Source of the DNA: Collybiopsis luxurians FD-317 M1
Taxonomy: Eukaryota > Basidiomycota > Agaricomycetes > Agaricales > Omphalotaceae
DNA: 64,000 nt
Reading direction: 5' to 3'
Assembly (NCBI GenBank): GCA_000827265.1
Contig: KN834774.1
Span: forward strand, 4,390-68,389
Shown here piece by piece: positions 55,698-64,000 of this stretch. Made by a program: the position numbers and the translations under genes. The notes beneath the pieces are model-generated. The model did not search any database. It was not told the DNA's origin and saw nothing but the letters and a program-made list of their open reading frames with translations. Position 1 is the stretch's first letter. Each line of letters opens with the position of its first letter.

Positions 55698-57658
55698 ATG
55701 TCGTCTTCTCAAGTGTTTTCTGACCAGCCTATTGCGTCATCAAGTGCTTCAGGAGGGTTGTAACCCCAACTGATTATCAAAATTCTGCAGTCCCTCCAAT
55801 CAGCATCCATGGTTCCCTTTTCCAATGCTCTTCCCTCTGCTCCCCCAGCAGCCAAGAAGATGCGACGTGTGGCCTTTGAGTGCAGTATATGTCTCAGCTA
55901 TCCCTCGATTTCTATTACAGATTGCATTCCCTCTATCCTTCCTACTGGTCTCCAGCCCATCTATGAAGATGCTTATCTCGCCAATTCGAGTCCCGAGGTC
56001 TTGGATAGGGTAGCTGCCAATGAGTGGAAGGACATTTTCAGACATTACCCGTCTTGCGAATACTGCTCATCGCATAACCTTCAATCCACTTGCTCCCTTC
56101 ACCCCAATTCCTTGTCCTGTGCCACTTGCGAAGTGAACTATCCTTCTAGCAAGAAGTTCTGTTCCTTCAAGAGTGTCTTTTGACTCCTCCAATTCCATAT
56201 CCTTGCCAAACTCCCCCTCATTGTTGCATATCATTTTGTCTCAAGTCGGGGATTATTTACTATTTGGGACAATGAATGGACTGCTTTAGCGATGGGGTTA
56301 CAAAATGTTCCTTACTATGGTAGTCATCCCAAGGAGTTAGGATTATTGTTGGATAGACCGAAGGCTCCGGAAGGCAGAAGGAAAGCAGGTAAGTCCAGTG
56401 TATCTGTGATAGGATAAGTGCTCATCATCAGTCTAGTTGTCTCTTCAACTGCCTTTCACAAGAGTCAGCTCCTTCGGCAAGAGAGGGAGCTTCTAGGGGA
56501 GCCAAGTTGCAAGCAAGTTGTTCCAGCTCCATCTCGCAAAGGAAAGGAGGTCATTTGTGACCCCATAGATATTGATGTTGAGATGGAGGCTCCTGATGCC
56601 ATGGAATCCATGGAATTGGACTACCCAGAGGAGGTCCCTTCCACCTCTGCTCTTGTTCCTGCAGTGCCTGCTCCCGCTCCAATGAAGCCTGCAGTCATTT
56701 GGAAAGTCAACAATAGGTGATCTTATTGTGAGGTTTCCAGTTTGAAAACTTGGTTTTTTGAACCTCTCATCAAACCGGTTCCTTCCAACAGTACTATCCC
56801 GTCTCAAGATGACAGTAAGTGTTTCTTTTTGAGCATTGTTTTTTACTCATACAGTCATCTTAACTAACTCCATTTCTAGTGATTCGCGCTGCAATCGAAT
56901 GCATCGTTACGCAAGTTGCTGAGCTGTTGTTCAGTTGCGGTAAGGTAATGATGGAGCAAGATCTCTGGGCTTTGGCGGATGGAGTGGTTCAAGGCATTTT
57001 TAATGATCTCGAGGAGCAAATGGTGAGTAGCTCCTTCATTTCCGGCCTTTCGTTGTATCACTAATTGTTTCCGCGTCCCCTTCATAGAAACATCCCTCTT
57101 CTGAACCTCCCACCCCTTTCTCAAATTCCGGGTTAACCCAGTTCATCGAGTCTCTCTCAATGATCAATTTGTCCTCTGCCAATATCGTTGATGCTCAGCA
57201 AGATGAGCTCCTTCGAGCCTATCAGGAGTATCAAGCTTTGTCACAGAAGTCAGATTGTTTGGAGACTGAGAATCTCCATTTGCAGGAACAGGTGTCTTCG
57301 CAGGACAGTCAGTTGGAGGAGAAGGACGAGGAGCTAACTCATCTGAAATCCTTTGTGAGGCATTTCAAGGGTGACATTCTGTCATCAGTGAGTTTCTTCC
57401 TCCTTGTTCGACTGACTTAGGATTTAATGGAATTTTTTGTAGGAGATTCAGCAATTGAGAGAGGCATTGGAGGGGCAAGAGAGCGAGATCGAGAGTTTGA
57501 AGGTGAAGTTGGCTGCGAGTGAGGAGGCCTGACAAGTTGCCGCAGAGGAGTCGCAGTCATGGGATGCAGAACTTTCCCAGCTCTGACAGCTTTTCGAGTC
57601 AGTTCGGGGACAGTTCACAGCTGCTTCACCCTCAAAACCTTTGTCTAGTAGTTCCTAG
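55698..57658 (+). pseudogene. antisense gene 1, copy B (five exons)
   Basis: Exons 55698-56388, 56437-56814, 56880-57022, 57088-57387 and 57443-57658 (691, 378, 143, 300 and 216 bp). They join in phase to 576 codons including the stop. Introns are GT-AG of 48, 65, 65 and 55 bp. Six cysteines from about residue 120 follow C-x2-C-x8-C-x8-C-x2-C-x10-C, like a stretched fungal Zn2Cys6 cluster. Exon 2 has an acidic MDIDVEMEAP-like and Pro/Ala-rich part, and exons 4-5 are a coiled coil (LETENLHLQEQVSSQDSQL). Stops: TAA near 55,761, TGA near 56,181, near 56,718, and two in exon 5. Splice sites are all canonical. Confidence 0.85.
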
Positions 57659-58006
57659 GACTTTTCGGCTCGTAGCTTTCCTTGTGCCTAGATAGATCCT
57701 GTATTGCATGAATGGTTTCTTGTCTCATATCTCTTCTCTCTTTAGATAGCTAAATGATTTTATATCTTTCCCCAATTAATTCTTTTTTCTTTTTTGGGCC
57801 CCTCTCTTGTGTGAATAAGAAAATTGCCCTGGGTTCAAAATAAGAGATCTCCTGAGAATTGAAGTATTCAAAAACTTTCCATGAGGCGTATGCATGTGGC
57901 TGCACATTTTGTTCCTTATTAGGTTCATATTGGGCATCCTTGTCTCGATAAAAGGACACTTTTTTGAGACTCTTTCCCTATCCTCATTTCGAGATCCTCC
58001 CTTGTC
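57659..58006. other. spacer between antisense genes 1 and 2 (copy B)
   Basis: T-rich 3' region of gene 1, then the leader of gene 2 with GATAAAAGG about 58 bp before its ATG. It aligns with 31177-31478. Confidence 0.6.
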
Positions 58007-58950
58007 ATGGCTTCCCCTTCTCCCTTTGACTCTACTTCATTCCTAGATCATCTTGCTGATGCTGCTGAGAGTATTTCTCAAGTTGTATCTGATCAGGATG
58101 TCCTTGTGAACCAAGCTCGTTGTGAGTTTGGGCGACTGCAGAGGGTTGTCAAGGGTCAATTCAATGAGATCCACAAGTTGTGCGAACTCTTGAGTCGAAC
58201 TACGCAGGAATTTGCTGATAAGATGCTTGAGTCATCTATATGTCTTTTCAACTCGTCGTAGGGTTTCCATGGCTCACTGATCCTTCCTAGCGAGATGCCC
58301 AGGAAGCCAGATATCTTCATGAAACTGCTGAAGTGACCATTAAGGAGCAAGATCAGGTTATTAAGGAGTTGCGAGACTCTCTCATTGAGTCCCACAACCT
58401 CCAACTGGCTGCTGAAGCTTTGGCCCAGGGGCGTGGAGTTGAATTATCTCAATTTCATGGTGTTTACGAGGAGCTTTGTTGTCTCTTGAATATTGGAGAT
58501 CTGCCCTTGGAACCAGTAACTACTAGCACCATTGCCCCTATGGACATATGGGGTGGTCCTTCATCTGAATCCTTTCCTTTCCAGATGAAGAGTGACTCCA
58601 CTCCTGATTCCCTATCCAATTTCATTCCTTCTCTCAATACCACTTCCCTTCCCAGTACTCTCATTGAGACTCACAATACATCTCCTGTAGTGATCTTTTC
58701 ATCTGGTCACCCTAATGCCTACTTTGTTTGCACTGGGGAGGATCCTTTGACCTATTTGTTGGTTGAGAAGAATGAAGATGAATTGGCAGATCCCAGCCTC
58801 CATATGGCTCTGTCCTTGCAGGATATATGGGAGCAGATGGAGATTGAGTGTATTGAAGATTTATATGCCCGGGAACTGGAGGAAGTATTTGGAATCCCTT
58901 TCGACGTTCGAGCTGAACATGATGAATTAAGCAAGTCGTCCTTTGACTAG
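58007..58950 (+). pseudogene. antisense gene 2, copy B (two exons, open throughout)
   Basis: Exons 58007-58237 and 58291-58950 joined in phase give 296 residues with no stop. The only visible lesion is the intron donor, ATATGT instead of GTATGT. The N-terminal part is helical (FLDHLADAAESISQVVSDQD, GQFNEIHKLCELLSR), then coiled coil (EQDQVIKELRDSLIESHN), a Ser/Thr/Pro-rich middle, PNAYFVCTGEDPLTYLLVE and an acidic tail (LQDIWEQMEIE). It differs from copy A at roughly two dozen residues in exon 2, many as expected from CpG transitions. No known family is recognised. Confidence 0.85.
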
Positions 58951-59108
58951 TCCCTCCATTCCAGCCTTCTGTACCTGTATATCCCAACCTATGCCCACTG
59001 TATGCTTTATTTCCCTGAAATAGAATTGTGAATTTGTTATGGTTTTTGATAATAATAAAGAGAAACATGTCGAGAAATTGGAAACAAAAACTTGAAGTAT
59101 TGCTTTTA

Positions 59109-59118
59109 CCCCCCCTTT
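59109..59118 (-). promoter_or_regulatory. pol-end polypurine run (copy B)
   Basis: Seven C in a row on the plus strand (sense AAAGGGGGGGTAAAAG), identical to copies A and G. Confidence 0.55.
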
Positions 59119-59157
59119 AAGGTTGTGGTTTTGATTTCGAGAGTCATTTCTCCTGAT

Positions 59158-60604
59158 TAAATGACAGCTTCAGCTGCCTGTCTCAACTCCCTTTCTTCCT
59201 TGTCTCGCAGGGCTAGGCCTTCGAGTTCTTTGAGGAGCTTGAGAGGTGACTTTCATTTCCTTGGATGTGCTTTCTCCCACTCGCAAATCAAATCAATACT
59301 TCCTACCATACCTTTCCAGGGAATTCAAGATTCCTTGTCGTACCCTTTCCATTTGATTAAGTATTGGATTCCTCTGTCCATTTCTCCTGTTGGACGACTA
59401 TCTTTTATTGATTCGACCTCATATTCCAGTTCCCCTTTGATGTAGATTGGTGGGGGAGGCGATACGACTCGCTGGAAAGGATCCAGGTGGTGGGGTTTTA
59501 GTCTATCAACATGGAATACATTGTGGATTTGTTGTAGGTCCCCCAGTAACTCGAGTCAATATGTGTGAGATCCTATTTTATCGAGTATCATATAGGGTCC
59601 TGTCCACTTGTGATCCAATTTTTTGGTAGGCCTTCTTGTTCAGATGTTACCCATATCCAACCAGACTTGGTCGCCCTTTTTCCAATCAGGATTTATGGCA
59701 CAGTGGTGATTGAACTGATTTGCTGCTGCCTTGTTTGCATCGTATATTTGTTGTTTTAAATATTTGTGTACTTCTTTTAACTCGGTAGCATACTGGTTTG
59801 CTTCTGAGTCATTCACCTTTGATAGGTTAATCAAAAGTTTCGGATGATATCCTTTATTCACAAAGAACTTGAAGAGTGTTAATCCTGTAGTTGAATGGGG
59901 AGTGTTGCTGTATACGAATTCTGCAATAGGTAATAGAGCATCCCAGTCATCTTGGTCATAAGATGTATAGATTCTTAGGTATCCTTTGAGGCTTTGATTA
60001 GTCCTCTCTGTCTGTCCATCCATTTGAGGGTGATACGCCGTCGAGAGACAAGACTCGCTACCAAGTGTTTTACACAATTCCTTCCAAAACTGGGAGATGA
60101 ACAAGCTTCCCCAATCTGAGACGATATCCACTGGTAGCCCATGTTTTGCAAATACATTTTTGAGGAATAGTCTTGTGAAATCCTTTGCAGTGTCTGTTGT
60201 GTGACAGGGAATATAGATGGCTTGTTTTGTGAGCCAATCTACTACTACTAGGATTGCATCAAATTGTTCCTTTCCTGCTTTCAGGAGTTGAACTATATGG
60301 TCCATCGAAATTGAGCTCCAGGGTCTTTGCCCAATGGGTAGAGGTTTCAGATTCCCATATCGGAGAGTTCTTCTAGCCTTGGATCTTATACAAGTATGGC
60401 AGCTTTGTATGTAGTGATGTACGTCCTTGCTGCTTCCTTTCCAAAAGAACAACTGATTGAGTATCTTTTTTGTTTTCTTCTCGCCCAGATGTCCTCTGAG
60501 TGCATGATTGTGATAGGCAGATAGTACATCTCATTGAAGGTTTGTGTCATTAGGGACATATATACGACCTTGTTGTTTAAGTAACCCATTTTCAAATACC
60601 ACAT
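59158..60604 (-). pseudogene. element B integrase and chromodomain region
   Basis: Integrase frame 60452-59640 with zinc residues (HHYIQSCHTC), SMDHIVQL, VSDWGSLF and QTERTNQ as catalytic surroundings, then ANQFNHHCAINPDWKKGDQVWLDM. A small insertion adds codons in TLFKFFVNKG. Downstream, decayed sequence to about 59,158 corresponds to the chromodomain and tail (copy G 63574-63879 shows them intact), with stops such as TGA for Arg near 59,640. Confidence 0.85.
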
Positions 60605-60740
60605 TTTTAATCTTCCCTTCTCAAATCTGCTTTATGGTGTCTCGCATGAATTCATCTTGTTCTGCCTTTTGAATCCATTCTAATAACAAATCCTCATTCA
60701 AAAGCAATGCTGCATTGAGTCATTCCAGAGGAATCAATAT

Positions 60741-62065
60741 TTACTCTCTTCCTGCTCTAGCAGAGTCCCTATCAATTCCTTTCTTTGGGTATACATCTGC
60801 TCGTCTTGTCAAAGCATCTGGTTTTGCTCCCAAAGTTCCAGGTCTATAGTTGATTTGGAAGTTGAATCCTGATAAGGCCTCTGACCACCTCACTTGTCTC
60901 CCCAACAGCTGTTTGGTAGTTGTAAACCACTGCAGGTTATTGTGATCCGAATAAACTTGGATTTGGAATCTCAAACCATCACAATAGGCTCTCCAAACTT
61001 TAAAACATTCCACAATAGCCAGTAATTCCTTGTCATAGATATTGTAATTTATTTCAGCTGGTATCATGGACCAAGTATGAAAAGCAATTGGATGTATTTC
61101 TCCAGTTTTCAGATCCAGCTGAGACAATATTCCTGCTATTGCCCAATCTGATGCATCACATTCCAGAATAATCGGAAGTTCTGGATCAAAATGTTGTAGC
61201 ACTGGGGCATGTGTAAAGGCATTTTTTAATAAGTCGAAATACTTTTGACACAACTTGTCCCAATGCCAAATAGCATCCTTTCGCAGTAGTGATGTTAGGG
61301 CTTTCGTTATGCCGCTATAATTGTCAATAAATCTGCAATAGAAATTTGCAAAACCCAGGAATGATTGCAGTTCTTTTATATTCTGTGGAACGAGCCAAGA
61401 TGTTATGGCTTTGACTTTGGACTGATCCATCGACACTCCTTTAGGATTTATTATTACCCCCAAATATTCAACTGTGTCAGTATCAAAACTGCATTTTTCT
61501 GGTTTCGTGTGTAGGTGGTTGTCTCGTAGCCTTTGTAATACCTTTCGGACTTGTTCCTCGTGGGTTTTTTTGTCATCCGAATAAATGAGAATGTCATCCA
61601 AGTAAATAACCATGCATACATCCAGCAAATCATGGAAAATGTTGTTCATAAAAAATTGGAAAGCTGAGGGGGCATTTGTTAATCCAAAGGGTATGACCAA
61701 CATTTTGTAGGATCTGTATCATGTACAAAATGCTGTTTTCCATTCGTGGCCTTCTGCTATTTGGACATTGTTATATCCTGCTCTCAAATTGAGTTTCGTA
61801 AAGTATTTTGCCCTTCGTAGTTGGTCAACGAGTGGGCCTATAAGGGGTAAGGGATACCTATTCTTCCTTGTGATTCAATTTAAGGCCCAATAGTCAACAC
61901 AAAGCCTTAGGCTTCCATCCTTCTTTTTTACGAATAGAACTGGAGCCCCAGCAGGCAAGTTGGAGGCTCTAATAAACCCTTTCCCTAGCATATCATCTAT
62001 ATAATCCTTTAGGGCTTTTAGTTCTGTTTCCGACATGTTATAGAGTTTCCCAAAGGGAGGGGCTG
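60741..62065 (-). pseudogene. element B RT and RNase H
   Basis: From 62,065: [20 protein letters not shown], then [21 protein letters not shown], a stop, motif A reading [12 protein letters not shown] with Asn in place of the catalytic Asp (about 61,790), a further stop, and then a 320-codon frame (61703-60741). That frame has motif B IPFGLTNAPSAFQ, motif C YLDD (about 61,588-61,604), the thumb, and RNase H with CDASDWAIAG, YDKELLAIVE and YSDHNN. The motif A change would abolish RT activity. This copy shows what the deletion in element A removed. Confidence 0.9.
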
Positions 62066-62076
62066 AGTTCAAGATT

Positions 62077-63300
62077 CCAAATCCAAGTTTATTCTGATCA
62101 CAATAACCTGCAGTGGTTTATGACTACCAAACAGCTGTCAGCAAGACAGGCAAGGTGGTCAGAGGCATTGTCAGGATTTGACTTCCGAATCAACTATAGA
62201 CCAGGAACTTTGGGAGCAAAACCAGATGCTTTGATGAGATAAGCAGATGTATACCCAAAGAAAGGAATTGATAGGGACTCTGCTAGAGCAGGAAGAGAGC
62301 AAATATTGATTCTTCCAGAATGACTCAATGTAGCATTGCTTTTGAATGAGGATTTGTTATTAGAATGGATTCGAAAGGCAGAACAAGACAAGTTCATGCG
62401 AGATACAATAAAGCAGATTCGAGAAGGAAAGATTAAAAATGTGGTATTCAAAAATGGGTTACTTAAATGACAAGGTTGTATATATGTCCATAACAACACA
62501 GACCTTCGACGAGATGTACTATCCACCTATCATGATCATGCACTCAGAGGACATCTGGGTGAGAAGAAAACAAAAAAGATACTCAATCAGTTGTTCTTTT
62601 GGAAAGGAAGCAGCAAGGACATACATCACTATGTACAAAGCTGCCATACTTGTATAAGATCCAAGGCTAGAAGAACTCTCCAATATGGGAATCTGAAACC
62701 TCTACCCATTGGGCAAAGACCCTGGAGCTCAATTTCAATGGACCATATAGTACAGCTCCCAAAAGCAGGAAAGGAACAATTTGATGCAATCCTAGTAGTT
62801 GTAGATTGGCTCACAAAACAAGCCATCTATATTCCCTGTCACACAACAGACACTGCAAAGGATTTTGCAAGACTATTCCTCGAAAATGTATTCTCAAAAC
62901 ATGGGCTACCAGTGGATATCATCTTGGATCAGGGAAGCTTGTTCATCTCCCAGTTTTGGAAGGAATTGTGTAAGATACTTGGTACCGAGTCTCATCTCTC
63001 CATGGCATATCACCCTCAAATGGATGGACAGACAGAGAGAACTAATCAAAGCCTCAAAGGATACCTAAGAATCTATATGTCTTATGACCAAGACAACTGG
63101 GATGCCTTATTACCTATTGCAGAATTTATATACAACAACACTCCCCATTCAACTACAGGATTAACACCCTTCTTTGCGAATAAAGAATATCATCCAAAAC
63201 TTTCAATTAACCTATCAAAGGTGAATGACTTGGAAGCAAACCAGTATGCTACTGAGTTAAAAGAAATATACAAATATCTAAAACAATGAATATACGAAGC
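62077..63300 (+). pseudogene. element G RNase H end and integrase
   Basis: RNase H tail 62077-62240 ([10 protein letters not shown] to KPDALMR, then TAA). Integrase has decayed N-terminal sequence from 62,260 and a 232-codon frame 62591-63289. Its zinc part is HHYVQSCHTC and its acids lie in SMDHIVQL, ILDQGSLF (relatives SDRG) and QTERTNQ. It stops at a TGA near 63,287 and reads on to AGNPDWKG, where a frameshift occurs near 63,360. Confidence 0.85.
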
Positions 63301-63573
63301 AAACAAGGCAGCAGCAAATCAGTTCAATCACCACCGTGCTGGAAATCCTGATTGGAAAGGGGCAACCAAGTCTGGTTGGATATGGGTAACATCTGAACAA
63401 GAAGGCCTACCAAAAAATTGGATTACAAGTGGACAGGACCCTATATGATACTCAATAAAATAGGATCCCATGTGTATTGACTTGAGTTACTGGGGGACCT
63501 ACAACAAATCCACAATGTATTCCATGTTGATAGACTAAAACCACACCACCTGGATCCTTTCCAGTGAGTCATA

Positions 63574-63879
63574 TTGCCTCCCCCACCAATCTACATCAAA
63601 GGGGAACTGGAATACAAGGTCAAATCAATAAAAGATAGTTGTTTAATGGGAGAAACAGACAGAGGAATCCAGTATTTAATCAAATGGAAAGGGTACAACA
63701 AGGAATCCTGGATTCCCTGGAAAGGTATGGTAGAAAGTATTGATTTGATTCACAAGTGGGAGCAAGCACATCCAAGGAAACGAAAGTTACCTCTTGAGCT
63801 CCTCAAAGAACTTGAAAGCCTAGCCCTGCAAGACAAGGAGGAAAGGGAGTTAAGACAGGCAGTCAAAGCTGTCATTTAA
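63574..63879 (+). pseudogene. element G chromodomain and Pol C-terminus
   Basis: An open 101-codon frame. The chromodomain core has YKVKSIKDS, YLIKWKGYNKESWIPW and SIDLIHKWE. It is followed by a Leu/Glu/Arg-rich helical tail (ELLKELESLALQDKEEREL) and the TAA at 63877-63879, the native pol end. It is the best preserved chromodomain in the window and fixes the family as chromovirus. Confidence 0.9.
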
Positions 63880-63917
63880 TTGGGAGAAATGACTCTTGAA
63901 ATCAAAAGCTTAACCTT

Positions 63918-63930
63918 AAAGGGGGGGTAA
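63918..63930 (+). promoter_or_regulatory. pol-end polypurine run (copy G)
   Basis: AAAGGGGGGGTAA, about 40 bp after the pol stop, identical to copies A and B. Confidence 0.55.
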
Positions 63931-64000
63931 AAGCAATACTTCAAGTTTTCATCTTCAATTTCTTGACATGTTTCATCTTTATTATTATTAAAATCATAAT

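Larger units (their letters stand above)
54806..62065 (-). mobile_element. element B: A-family chromovirus, 3' LTR to RT
   Basis: A minus-strand copy with 3' LTR (54806-55500), terminal polypurine run, antisense genes 1 and 2, second polypurine run, chromodomain region, integrase, RNase H and nearly all RT. It ends at about 62,065, just N-terminal of RT, where sequence of the same family runs in the opposite direction. Gag and the 5' LTR are absent. The five bases before the LTR are AGTTT, with no partner in the window. Confidence 0.92.
62077..64000 (+). mobile_element. element G: inverted A-family pol fragment
   Basis: A plus-strand copy of the RNase H end, integrase, chromodomain and pol-end polypurine run. 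It starts abruptly in RNase H ([10 protein letters not shown]). It is the inverted partner of 59,036-60,969, separated by about 1.1 kb. It runs off the window at 64000, so its antisense genes and LTR would lie beyond. Confidence 0.92.

Overview
The window is a transposon graveyard from a fungal genome, most likely a basidiomycete of the mushroom-forming class. The evidence is the protein families (several Ty3/Gypsy lineages, including a chromovirus), very short GT-AG introns (about 43-65 bp) in the few spliced genes, and strong loss of CpG. Premature stops are often TGA where a relative has arginine. That is the scar of methylated CpG decay. No intact host gene, rRNA, tRNA or CRISPR array was recognised. 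Species is not called.

Layout. 1-4.2 kb: remnants of uncharacterised minus-strand spliced genes and a 63-bp minisatellite. 4.2-10.4 kb: a plus-strand Gypsy copy (element C) with a candidate 5' LTR and most of RT deleted. 10.4-20.75 kb: a plus-strand chromovirus (element F) with a very long Gag, interrupted by a complete Tc1/mariner copy with TIRs and a TA duplication (12314-13698). 20.76-23.14 kb: the 5' end (LTR, primer site, gag) of a minus-strand chromovirus of the A family. 23.2-25.27 kb: remnant of an uncharacterised gene. 25.27-28.35 kb and 41.70-about 48.3 kb: two halves of one minus-strand Gypsy copy (element E), split by element A. 28354-41698: element A, a 13,345-bp minus-strand chromovirus with two 695-bp LTRs and a TGTCT target duplication. 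48.6-54.3 kb: an orphan ORF, TGCATG-rich repeats, an 851-bp MITE and a phase-consistent four-exon pseudogene. 54806-62065: element B, a second A-family copy (3' LTR to RT). 62077-64000: a third copy inverted against B, giving a large inverted repeat.

Most unusual content. The A family (copies A and B) carries two extra spliced genes between the end of pol and the 3' LTR, transcribed opposite to gag-pol. Each has its own TATA-like box. Gene 1 (five exons, about 575 codons) has a six-cysteine cluster resembling a stretched Zn2Cys6 motif plus a coiled coil. Gene 2 (two exons, 296 residues) is a coiled-coil protein. Intron positions and phases agree between copies except where single lesions are visible. 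The same family has a 12-nt perfect inverted match between the predicted 5' end of its RNA (just downstream of the LTR TATA box) and the site next to the 5' LTR. This is the arrangement expected of Tf1-type self-priming.
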